From Triglochin maritima (taxonomy: Eukaryota > Streptophyta > Magnoliopsida > Alismatales > Juncaginaceae): DNA of 64,000 nucleotides. Positions 45,042-55,839 of this stretch are shown piece by piece. Every line of letters begins with the position of its first letter. Positions within the stretch are counted from its first letter, which is position 1. Below the pieces are notes generated by a model that worked only from the letters and a program-made list of their open reading frames with translations, had not been told where the DNA came from and made no database searches. A program made the translations under genes and the position numbers. Location: the NCBI GenBank assembly GCA_963682175.1, contig OY821787.1, positions 17,276,501 to 17,340,500 of the forward strand. The letters are read 5' to 3'.

Positions 45042-46581
45042 AATATCCCAACACTTAACTTTTGTTGGTCCCGAGCAAAACAAAGACTGTGAAAGAAAGG
45101 AAAAGCATTCGAAAAACAAAAATTCGTAACTTACTTTCGTAGGAATCACGGTTGCACTTAGCACATGCAACAAGCCGTTAAACCTCATTGTCACCAAGGA
45201 GGAGGAGTGGTGTCTCTTGAGGGTTTAGCGGATATACCCACAAAATCCGAACATTGATGCATTATTCAACCTAGCAACACGACTCGAAGAACCTATTTTT
45301 GTCGATCATTGGACAAAGTAATCCTACGTGCCGAATCATATATGTATCCCATCCACACACCTATGAATCTCCACATAGGGTGATCTCAAGTGATACATCT
45401 TGTAAATTTCATTGAGGTTCTTATTTGTATTTTTTTTCTTTTTTTCAATTTTTTATTTATTTTCGAGAATAAGGAGTTAAAACTTGTTGGTGTTTAATTC
45501 TCCCAGGGTTAGGTTTCGTGCATCATTGTCTATGACGACTTACATTATGACGTACACCTTCCCTTAAATCTCCACATAGGGTGATCCCTACCACCCGTGT
45601 AATGGGAGTTCGGTTAGTGCATCCCAAGTCAGATGACTTGAAAGCACTAGGTACTAAGTCCGCTTGGATCTAATTTCCCGGGTGATAGGATCCGTGCGAG
45701 AAGAGAGAACATCATACTTAATTATTATTTCTAATCTACATGGGAACCAAAACCCCTACACTTAATGTTTCACAAAAGGAGTTTAATGGTCGCTAACTTC
45801 AACAAACTTCCTTATACTAACATGCACGAATTATTCGACTCACTAGGATCTGGGTGAACTTCTTTATTTGTTTGAGTACTGACACCCCATGATTACTCTC
45901 TCTCCGAGGGAAAATAGGGGTGCATGCTTACGATTAGATAAGACCTAAAGCCGGTATACTAGATATCCGAATGCATCATGTTCAAGTCAAATTTGGGAGC
46001 TTCCTTTTTACTTTGCCACTCAACGGTTTTGCAAATGCTTAACACACACAAAGCCATAAAACTTTTTCTTTCGCAAACACATGAAGATTTTGAAAGAAAA
46101 AAAAATTTAAAGCTCTTGGCCAGCAAAAGAGGACAAGTCACCAAAGGATCATAGTATAGCAGAATATATCAATGTAAATTGCAGCACACTATTATGACCC
46201 TAATAATAAAAACAAAACAAAACCAAAGAAAAAGTGAAAAAAAAACTCGACTATGGACACACGTAAAGCACCCCACACTTACTTCATGCGTTGTCCTCAA
46301 TGAATATGAGTGTGATACTACATGGATTCATGCATAAAAAAGAAAAAATCTCACCAACATGAAGCGCAAAGAAATTCATGGTTATGTTGATGGACATAAA
46401 CCCGAATTATCCAAAACCTGTGAGATACATAAGAAGAGAATACAAGTACGTTAACAAATGTAGCACAACTCCTCAAAGAGTGGGACCCATGAAAACCTTT
46501 TTTGTTTTTAATAACTCTATACAAAAGGAAGCTCTCATTGTCCTTTGTTGAATGGACAAGGAAAGGGAACCTCATAGTGGA
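45042..46581 (-). mobile_element. Athila-like 3' internal region, reversed
   Basis: Minus-strand counterpart of 9948-11550 and 54255-55839, with the same blocks (GACAACGCATGAAGTAAGTG, TTTTCCCTCGGAGAG, ATATCCGCTAAACCC). No ORF is supported; it ends at the purine-rich stretch before 45041. Confidence 0.8.
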
Positions 46582-47076
46582 TCAATGTACCTGGAATGGA
46601 AACATGACACCATGCAGGGCCACAATGCTCATGTGTGGGCCCTCCTCACAATGTATACAAGATATCGAGAGAGGTTTATAAATTGGACGCAAAGGCGTCT
46701 GATTCAAAGGATCAAATTGAAAGAACTCGAACCTTTCAACAGTTTGGGAACAATTGTGCAACGGAAGAAGAGTTCTTCCTGGTGTGGTATTAAAATCAGG
46801 ATCATCAATCGAAACTCTCCAACCAACTGGTTGGTGTGTCAAAACACGGTCAAGAACCTCATTATGCTTGCCCGGCACATCAGGCGAACAAAAGGTGGGT
46901 CTTTTACCAAAGATATCCTCTCAAGACATCCTAATACCCTCATCAGCTATTATGACGATATCAATATTAGGGAACTTTTGCTCCACCAAAGGTTGGTCCT
47001 TGAGGGACATGACATTTCGATCTTGTGGCTCAAGGGCCATGGGACAAAAAGATAAGGCACAATCCTATGCAAACTC
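46582..47076 (-). pseudogene. Unrecognised Athila-like ORF, copy 2
   Basis: The minus strand carries the ORF also seen at 9590-9947 and 53652-54254: DCALSFCPMALEP, VGWRVSIDDPDF, FDPLNQTPLRP, CIHCEEGP and the end HGVMFPFQVH with TGA at 46584-46582. In-frame breaks are a TAG near 47068 (CAG in copy 3) and a TGA at 46923-46921. It follows gag-like coding directly, with no pol between, so this element family is non-autonomous by design or by an old deletion. Function unknown. Confidence 0.6.
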
Positions 47077-47162
47077 AAAATCAGGCTGGTCCATGCTATC
47101 ATTAATTTGGATCGAATCCTCAACCAAGTGATCATGAATTGAAACCCCAAGTCCCTCAGACT

Positions 47163-47805
47163 GACTAGGAGTATGACTTTGACAAATTATGCTTTAAATT
47201 TGTGGACATGGTGTGGTTTGATATTGCATGATGAATCCTCATGTTGACAAGAAAGGTCACCCTCCTCACGTTCACTTAATTGTTGTGTCATCTGACTCAC
47301 TTGCATTCTCATATTTTGCAAGTAATTCGAGTTGGACTTCGATAAATTTTGAGTGGTTTCCATGAATATTTAGAGGGTTTGTTCTATGAAATCAAGTCTG
47401 GGGTAAACTGGGAGGCTCAAGTCAGAATTTGGGAAATTTTTGGATTGGGTGTTGATGGGGAGAGAATGAGTCCAATGGTTGGTAGTCAAGTGTTGGTAGA
47501 ATTCTGGGTATTTAGGAGGAGGATACTGGGGTGGGCATGATGTATGATACTGAGTATTTGTATGGTTTCCCCATGAATATGTCCTCCCTGGATTATACGT
47601 TAATGCATATGGGTCATAATGAGTACATTGGGGAAAAGCAACATCATATTCGGGGTCGGGAGGAACATACAAACACTCTTCGAACACCTGACACTTAAAC
47701 CACTCTGGACATCGGACGTGGCTTTAGGAACCACTGATCCAGTCATACCCTCTACCATACGCACGAAAGAGGACAAAGTTTCTTGTAATGACTTAGTTTG
47801 TTCAC
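47163..47805 (-). pseudogene. Athila-like gag C-terminal part, 3' piece
   Basis: The minus strand encodes QTKSLQETLSSFVRMVEGMT, then EECLYVPPDPEYDV and HYDPYALTYNPGRTYSWGN, the Tyr-Asn-Pro-Gly segment typical of Athila gag tails (compare the gag at 38105), and a helical tail. It is interrupted at 47805 by the family-B LTR; the frame resumes at 57041. Confidence 0.6.
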
Positions 47806-48885
47806 TGATTAGTAGCATATCATACATAACATTCATACTACATATCCTTTATTTCACCCAATATTTGGGCTACTCGAGGGTTTATTTGATATGTTTCAAG
47901 TTCTAAGCAATAAAGAAGAGAAAGGAAGAGAAAATGACCTAAACGTGAGAAGAATGGATTGATTTGGAATATTTTGGACCTATTTGTAATGCCCAAGGTC
48001 CTGATTGTAGGTCAGGAAGGACCTAAGTGAAAAACCAGAGGGACCTATGTACAAAGAAAAATATGTTGGTTTAAAAAATCGGTAATCTCATGAACTTTAG
48101 GAGTAAATCAACAATTAAAACCAAACAGGCTCGAGCCAACAGCTCCGGGCGCACCCCACGTGTTTATTTTGGAAATAAAGTCGTTGTCCGAATTCACGGG
48201 CGATCAGACAAAATTGATCCGCCACTGGCGGATCCGGTAAAGAGTTTGGTAGCCAGATTTCTCCAGCAGATCGGGTTGTCGGCTGAAAGAAATAGGCAAC
48301 CTCTACATCTGATTTACAACCGTCCTATTGCTCCCAGATCCATCCAAACCCTCTAATCTTCCATAAATACACTTGTAATGTCTCCTTTCTTCTTCTTCCT
48401 TCCTCTCCTCCATAGGTTAGTTTCTTTTCTTATTTAGTAGAGTAGTATGTTTTATTTCTTCAAGTAGGTTTTAGTGTAGTGGAGGAGAAAATGAGCAACT
48501 TTGAATTCTTCATTTTCTTAATCAAGTTCGTTTTTATGTTCGTCATGTTGTTATATTTCATTTGATGCAATTTTTGTTCACTTGCTTTGGTTAAATCTAG
48601 TTTTCTTTACTTCTTTATGGGTTGTGTTTTTTTTGTTTTCTTAAGTTTAGAGATGAGTAGGGAGTAGTCCATCCCCATTTGGGTGTGGAGAACAAGGTGA
48701 TGTGATTATGTGATGCATTAGGTGTGTTAATTCTATCCTTTGAACCTCACATGATTTCCATAACCATCTAATGGGATTTCATTCTTATCTTTGATGTGTT
48801 AATGCTCTTGAGTGATGCTTAGCATATGCTTAGATTAGTGGGCCTATTTAATGTTGAATGTTGAGGTGAGGATAAGGATGGAGTG

Positions 48886-50381
48886 TGATTGACATCATTT
48901 CATGCTTATATTTGTATCTTAGATCCATTATCTTACACCTAAGCAATGCTACGTGACGAGTTTTATGTTTGAATTTCAGAAATGAAGACGTTTGAAGAGA
49001 AGAGGCATGAAAGGACCCAAAAGCAGGGAAAAATGACTTAATTGTGAGACCTGGGGACTAAAATGCAAGGGAGAAGGACCTAAACGTAAGACCAAAGGAC
49101 CTAAGAGCAAAACAGAAAACTCCACACCATCATGGGGAGTATTTTGGCAATTTGATTCGGGTCGGAGCTCCAACAAGCAAAGTAGATGCATCCAAGACCA
49201 CCAAATACATCAAGAAAAGCCCACAACAAATTCCAGACTGATCCAGAACCAATAGACCGCCAATTGGCGGTCTGTTTGGCTCCATATTCGCTAATCTTTG
49301 GCGGGCATGTGTATTAGAGTGTGTTTATTCTATTTCTGGTATTTGTTTAGTCCCACATCGGGGGATTGTCCCCTGATTACCTTTTTCTATGGCTATAAAT
49401 AGAACTCTTCACCTTCCATTGTAATTACCCATTGCTTGGTGACATTCTCTCTACTAAGGAGTATGCCTTGAAGCAAAACTCAAGGTGGAGAAGAATGCTA
49501 CCTTCAATGTGAGTCATTGTTAATAAAATAATTGTTCTAGTTTCTTTTAATCTTGTCTTTTAATTCTTGCATGCTTGTTTAGTCTTTCCTTTCCTTTTAA
49601 GCTTCTTTAATACTCCACTCTTGCTTAGTTAAATTTCCTTTGAGTATAATGTTTCATTTTGTTAATGTAGGTAGTGTAATGATTAGTGAGTAGTTCCATC
49701 CCCATTTGGGTGGTGGAGAACTATGTGAAATGATCATGTAGTGTATTAGGTCTGTGTTATCTAAATCCCTTGAGCCTTATATGATTTCCATAACCATCTA
49801 ATGGGATTTCACTCTTATCTTTGATATGCTAATGCTCTTGAATGAAGCTTAGATTAGTGGACCTATTTGATGGAATTAATATTGGAAACACAATTTGTAG
49901 TGTATGTACTCTTGTTGCCTTTACCTTGGTTAATGTCTTGTATGTTTTAATGATATAGTCTTATCTTAATTCATGTGGAGGCATAGTAGGGTCTAGTCTT
50001 TATACATGAGTTCATTTAGTTTCATTCCAATTATTGTCTTGTATGTTTTAATGATATAGTCTTATCTTATTTCATGTGGAGGCAAAGTTGGATTTAGTTT
50101 TATGATTTCATGCACTACATGTTGTGAGGAGCATAATTGAACACACACATACATCTTTATATTCACATTATTTCTCTACCCCCTATGGAGTATAGTTTTA
50201 TTGCTTATCTTCATTTCCTTTTGCATCTTAGTGTAGTTTAGTGTAACCAACCTTTCTCTCCTTTCTTTACCACTCACCTTCGAACAAACCAAAAGTTGAC
50301 ACACCTCCCTGTGGATCGACCCGTATTTGCCACCGCTTCAACGCGGCTGTGCACTTGCGGTTTAATTAAAACTATCAAACA
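48886..50381 (+). repeat. Family-A 5' LTR
   Basis: About 1.5 kb, ending ATCAAACA. U3 palindrome 49255-49272 (perfect), TATA box 49394-49401, U5 end 50317-50360. A ~75-bp block (TTGTCTTGTATGTTTTAATG) is present in two tandem copies near 49935 and 50035, which makes this LTR longer than its relatives. Confidence 0.88.
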
Positions 50382-50387
50382 TGTTTT

Positions 50388-50405
50388 TGGCACCGTTGTC
50401 GGGGA
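50388..50405 (+). promoter_or_regulatory. Primer-binding site, tRNA-Asp type
   Basis: TGGCACCGTTGTCGGGGA, two changes from the tRNA-Asp complement. Starts seven bases after the LTR end. Confidence 0.82.
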
Positions 50406-51245
50406 GCTGCTCTGTCCAGACCTTGGTTTGGACGATTCGAGTGGTTTTTAATTTTTTGTTTCTAGTTTTTGTTGGTTTCAGGGATCCTAGAGCTCACGGG
50501 GAGGCTATTGGACGAGTTCGGGAACAAGCACTTCAACAAGGACCGCCAATCAGCGGTCTTGGACCACCAATTGGAGGCCTGGTGAGCGGTTCTTGCTCTC
50601 AGTTTTCTTCTGGTAGTTTCTTCTTTCATTATTGTTATCTGGGAGTCTTATTTTGCATGCTGTGACTTCTAGTTTGCTCCCAGATCATTAATCACTCCCC
50701 CATTAATCAACTTGGCCTTAAAATCCAAAGCAAAAGACTAGACGTTCTTACTTATTTAGGTCACGCATCATGTATTTGACTTAGGCATGTAGTTGTCTTT
50801 TCTTTTAGCTTTATTTTCAGTTGTTGAGCGCTGGCGTGAGGTACGCATTTCTTACACTCATTCATGCATATTGTATGCTCATGCATTAGTTAGTAGGAAT
50901 TGCATCAGGACAAGAGTGAGTTGAGCGTGTGATTGGAGTGTTGATTGCTAGATCTAGGATCAAAACGCTACTAAGGAGGGGCTGACCCGTAAAAGATGAG
51001 GTGGGGGATTTCATCCCCCTTTCCTTCGCCCCAAAAATCACTCTTAATCAAGCCTTAACTAAAAGCAAGTAGACATTGGCCCTAGGATTTTAGACGCACT
51101 AGGAGAGTAATCTAGTTGAGACCGGCATGACCTGATCGACGTTACCTACCTTGTCGATAGTAGGAGGTACTGGATCTCCGGATATGGTATCACTTGCTGG
51201 GCATTGTGGTCTTCGTTGTAGGGAGGTGAGGCGTGTCGAGGCTAG
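50406..51245 (+). other. Athila leader with two dyads
   Basis: Matches the leader at 35953 onward, up to the words near GCATTGTGGTCTTCGTTGTA. Dyads: GACCGCCAATCAGCGGTC (50541-50558), then after TTG a second, GACCACCAATTGGAGGCC (50562-50579). The leader is cut at 51245 by the family-C LTR before gag would start. Confidence 0.78.
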
Positions 51246-52421
51246 TGATGCATTGCATACATTGCATCATATGTCATTCATTTAGATTAACTTTATATCA
51301 ATAAATGCTACTAAGGTATGTGTTTAGTCTTATTTACAGAATACAGGGACCTGAATGTAAATTGCCCATATCCCAACCATAAACGCGTGCAAGAGACTCA
51401 TTTCTGTCATAAAGACCCAGTTCAAGATTATTGGGGTTCAAATTGAAGTCCATCTAAGCATAAAAGCATTCAAAGACCTAATTACAAAAATGCCAGGGAC
51501 TTAATTGCAAAAAGCCGAGGACCCGACTGCAAATTACGAGTACCAAAATATTATTTTGGAGAAGTTCTAAATAAAAATCAATTTGGATCTCCAAATATAT
51601 GAAGAAATTAATTCGGAGCTCAAAAGATAGGAAAGAAATCAACTTGGACACGCAAAGGACAGCTAAAACATATCATAAACACACAGGAAAAATCCGGATC
51701 GAATCTGAGCCATGCAGGCGGCGAATCCGCCGCATCTGAAGGTCAATGTGCGGCGGAAATGCCGCATGGTTATCGATCCGTGCCCCCGTATTTCTTCCAG
51801 TCGTATCATAACATGTGTCCTTGCCTTATTCATACTTAGGTCCCTTGTATCGGCTATAAATAACCCTGAAATTATGTTGTAAGAAAGAACTTTGTTTTTC
51901 CATTCTTTAGCAATAAAATTCTGTTGGTTTATTTCGTGTTTTTAGTTTTCTTTCGTAGTTTCTCTAGGACCCCTTCTCCTTCCCTCCATCCATGAGTTTC
52001 TAACTCTCTCCAAAGGGTGGGGGTGACAGATTTAGGGTGACGAGAAGAAGAATGATATTATTATTTTAATTTCGTGTTAGTATATTTTGATTACTTGAGG
52101 TTATGTTGAGTCATTTATCATGTAATGCTTTATAACTAATGTGATTTATTATAAGTTTCAGATTTCTCTAAACAAAACCTGATATGTAAACCCCCACCCG
52201 CTGGACTCTCATCCATATTTGCTTTATTCTTAATTTGTTTTTGTTGTTCTTGCTTTAGAAATAAAAAATCCAAAAATCTCAAACCAACCTTATTTCTCTC
52301 TCTTTCTTTCCTTAATCGAAAATCACAAAAATAACAATATCTCTCCCTCCTTGTGTTCGACCGGTACTTGCCACGTCTTCATTGACGTCGTGCACTTGCG
52401 GTATAAATAAAATTCTCATCA
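51246..52421 (+). mobile_element. Family-C LTR
   Basis: TGATGCATTGCATACATT to AAATTCTCATCA, about 1.18 kb. U3 has two G+C-rich dyads (51718-51733 and 51749-51766). A TATA-like CTATAAATAA is near 51857. The shared Athila U5 end is at 52358-52401. A PBS follows, so this is a 5' LTR; no family-C 3' LTR occurs in the window. Confidence 0.8.
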
Positions 52422-52427
52422 AGTTTT

Positions 52428-52445
52428 TGGCACCGTTGCCGCGGA
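52428..52445 (+). promoter_or_regulatory. Primer-binding site, tRNA-Asp type
   Basis: TGGCACCGTTGCCGCGGA, two changes from the tRNA-Asp complement. Seven bases after the family-C LTR end. Confidence 0.82.
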
Positions 52446-53651
52446 GGCGACGAAGATTTTGTTTATTTTTGGTGATTTTGATTCTATTCTGTTTATCGTG
52501 TGCGCGATCTAACTATTTGGGTTTGCGTTTCAGGAGACAACGGAGTGCGCGGAGAAATCCGGGCACAGTCAGAGCAAGAAGGGCGGCAAAATCGCCGCAC
52601 CTAAAGAACAATCTGCGGCGGATCCACCGCACGTCTGAAGCATCTGGGCTTCAATTTTTTCTGGGGTCGTCTCCATCTCTGGGCGGACGCGTAGAGCAAC
52701 TGGAAATTTTTGAGAGCGGGCGGCGAACCTGACTGAGCGTGCGTAGGTAACCTTTGTTGCCTTTTTCCTCGTAATTTCTATTTTCGGAAAATTTCCTTTT
52801 TGTAGAACTGCACGTGTTAAGCTCAAATTCCATAATTGGCAATAATTCAACTCTGACCTAAAAATTGGCAAAATTAGAAAGGCTTAGTGCATGCATCGTA
52901 TAGTGTTGTGTTTGCATTATTCTTGCTAGAGGCAAGGTACGTGCGCGGTTTTTATCGATTGCATTTAAGCATATAACTTAGTTTGCATACAACCTTGCAA
53001 TTGTCCCCCATTAAAGACCAATGGTTGACTATCTTTGCTAGATTTAAGTTAAACTATCTTAAGGGCAACTCCGTAGGAAAAGATACGGTGGGGATTTCAT
53101 CACCCTTCCGTGGCCCACAAATCACAATCCTAATGTGTCACCCAAGCCTTAAAATTAAAATCAATTAGACATTGGCCCCTAAGGACTTGGACTCAATTAA
53201 GGAGAAGATTGGTTTGACTTGCTATGACTTGAAGCTAATCGAATTTAATTTGGTGTCTAGAAAGTGTTTTTGTGTTGACGTAAGTCTTCCAAGCGAAGTT
53301 GTTGTCTAATTGGCACTGACTCTGTCGGAAGCGCCCCCACTAGCTATACTCTGCCGGCCAATTTCGTTTGATTAGTGAGGGAGGTGAATCAAGCAAACCA
53401 ATTCGACTCAACCAGTTAGGAGTCGTCTAGATTTAAGCGACATTACGTCTAGGATTGTTTGAACCGTGCTTGTTTAGGAAACTTATGGCCAACCCTCTTA
53501 TCTATCTTTTAGAGTTAAGTTTCCCTTCTCATCTGAGTCTTCTTTCTCTTCTCATCTCAATTCTCTAGATTAGGATTCCTTTCTCATCTTTCCCCCTTCT
53601 ATTGTTTGTTTCCATTTTTGAAAAAAAATTATAAAAAAAAGTAATTGATTC
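52446..53651 (+). other. Family-C leader with dyads echoing its U3
   Basis: Dyads at 52582-52598 and 52614-52631 repeat, in the same order and spacing, the pair found in the family-C U3. Further on the leader shares landmarks with the family-A leader (GGTGGGGATTTCATC, GACATTGGCCCC, GTCGTCTAG). It ends in an A-rich and then AT-rich stretch just before the ORF. Confidence 0.75.
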
Positions 53652-54254
53652 TTGAAATTGAATTTGGAATTTAAATTTCAAATTTTAATTCATTATGAGT
53701 CGGCACAGGATTGTGCCTTATCTTTTTGTCTCGTGGCCCTTGAGCCACTTGATCTTCATGTTGTGCCTCTTAAGGACTCACCTCTGGTGGAGCAAGAGCT
53801 CCCTAGTAACCTCAATTTCAAACAACTTGATGAGACTTTGCCTCTCACTATTGTTCCTGATCTTCTTGGAAATGATGGAACATCAAACAACTACATTTCC
53901 AATGAGGGTATTAGGAGTTCCTTGGAGGATACCTTGGGTAAGAGACCCACTTTTTGTTCGCCTGGTGAGTCGGACATGCCTAACGAGCTTCTTGACCTCG
54001 TTCCGACCCACCAGCCTGTTGGTTGGAGAGTTTGGATTGACGATCATAACTTCAGCACCGCAACGGGAGAAACTCTTCTTCTGTTGCCCCATATTTCCCA
54101 AACTCTTGAGAGGTTCAAGCTCTTTCAATTTGATCCTTTGAATGAGACGCCTTTGCGTCCAATTCATGAACCTCTCATTTCATCTTGTGCTCTTTGTGAA
54201 GGGATGAGTATTCTGGCCCCGCGTGGTGTCATGTTCCCTTTCCAAGTGCATTGA
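53652..54254 (+). CDS. Unrecognised Athila-like ORF, copy 3 (longest open copy)
   Basis: An uninterrupted frame to TGA at 54252-54254. Homology to copies 1 and 2 begins at about residue 17 (QDCALSFCLVALEP) and runs to the end: SSLEDTLGKRPTFC, VGWRVWIDDHNF, TATGETLL, QTLERFKLFQFDPL, SCALCEG, RGVMFPFQVH. Compared with copies 1 and 2 it lacks three codons after CEG, an in-frame change. No transmembrane segment, signal peptide or nucleic-acid-binding motif is obvious except the single CxxC. The start is uncertain: ATG at 53652 lies in AT-rich leader sequence, and an ATG at 53695 is in another frame. No known family recognised. Confidence 0.5.
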   Translation: MKLNLEFKFQILIHYESAQDCALSFCLVALEPLDLHVVPLKDSPLVEQELPSNLNFKQLDETLPLTIVPDLLGNDGTSNNYISNEGIRSSLEDTLGKRPTFCSPGESDMPNELLDLVPTHQPVGWRVWIDDHNFSTATGETLLLLPHISQTLERFKLFQFDPLNETPLRPIHEPLISSCALCEGMSILAPRGVMFPFQVH

Positions 54255-55839
54255 CCCACTCTTGAGGTTCTCATTTGATGTCTTTTGACAAAAGAAGATG
54301 AGAACTTATGTTTGTACATAGTTATATTTTAAAAAAAGTACAATAAATGACACCTTCAGTGAGCATCGATTGTTGTAGGCTCCAACCCTTGAGTATTTGG
54401 GCTCCATTTCTTTCATGTATTTGTATCCCTTCTTTCGCATCTCACAAGTTTTGAGGGAATTCGGGTTTGTGTCCATCAACATAACCATGAACTTCCTTTT
54501 GCGCTTCATGTTGGTGAGATCTTTCCTGTTTCATGCATAACTCCATGTAGTATTTTGCTCACATTCATTGAAGACAATGCATGAAGTAGGTGTTGGGGGA
54601 TGTTTTTACGTGTGTACATAGTCGAGTCTTTTCCTTTGATTTTTGTTTTCTTTTGTGTGCATTGTTAGGGTCATGTTAGTGTGCTGCATTTAATGCCGAT
54701 ATATTTGCTTGCCATGATCCTTGGGTGACTTGTCTTCTTTTGCTTGCCGAGTGTTTTAAAATTTTCACATTTCTTTCAAAATCTTCATGTGTTTGCGAAA
54801 GAAACTATTTTGTGGGTTTTGCATGTGTTTAGCACGTGCAAAACCGTTGAGAGGCAAAGTAAAAAGAAAGCTCCAAAAATTGTCTTGAACTTGATGCAAT
54901 AGGATATCTAGTACAATGGCTTTAGGATTTATCTAGTCGTTAGGATGCACCCCAGTTTTCCCTCGGGGGTGAGTAATCATAGGGTTTCAGTGCTCAAACA
55001 TTTAAAGAACTCCACCCTGAACCTAGTGAGTCAATAATTCGTGTCTGTTAACTTAAGGAAGTTTGTTGTAGTCAAGGACCCTTTAAATCTTGTTGTGAGA
55101 CATTAAATGTAGGGGTTTTGGTTCATGTGTAGATAAGAAATAAGTGAGTAGGTGTGCTCTCTTCTCGCACGGCTCCTATCACTCGGGAAAGTAGGTCTGA
55201 GGGGACTTTGTGCCTGGTGCTTTCGAGTCATCTGACTTGGGATGCACCGACCGAACTCCCGTTACACGGGTGGTAGGGATTACCCTATGTGGAGATTTGG
55301 GGAAAGGTGTAAGTCCTCGTGGGCAATGATGCACGAAATCTAACCCTGGGGGAATGAAGCTCAAACTAATAAAAAGAAAAAAAAACAAAAAGAAAAAAAT
55401 TGGTAATGCAAATAAGAACCTTAATGGAATTTACACTTTGTATCACTTGAGGATGTTGAGGTTGTCCATGTCTTTCACTTAATTCCTTAGTTAACTTGCA
55501 CGAATGGTTCATTAGGCTAGGTGTGTGGACTGATTACCTTAATAGAGTCGGCCCGTAGGATTACCGCGTCCAATGATCGACAAAATATGTCCAACGAGTC
55601 AAGTCTCTAGATTGAATAATGCATCTTGTTTGGATTTTGTGGGTATATCCGCTGAAAACCCTCAGGAGACAACACTCCTCCTCCTAGGCAACAATGAGGT
55701 TTAACGGCTTGTTGCACGTGCTAAGTGCAACCGTGATTCCTACGAAAGTGAGTTAGGATTTCTTGTTTCTTGTTTCTCGTTTCCTTTTCTCTTTCTTTGT
55801 TTTGCTCGGGACTAGCAAAAACTTAGGTGTGGGAGTATT
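54255..55839 (+). mobile_element. Athila-like 3' internal region with polypurine tract
   Basis: Counterpart of 9948-11550 and 45042-46581. It ends GCTCGGGACTAGCAAAAACT then TAGGTGTGGGAGTATT, the purine-rich tract directly followed by the family-A 3' LTR start at 55840. Confidence 0.82.

Noticed and set aside
46552..47055. 167-residue plus-strand ORF opposite copy 2
   Set aside because: Antisense shadow of the conserved frame; the plus-strand frames of the other copies do not share its ends.
53695..54141. Alternative frame ORF overlapping the unrecognised ORF
   Set aside because: The other frame is the one with matched sequence and the shared stop in three copies; this one is a shadow.
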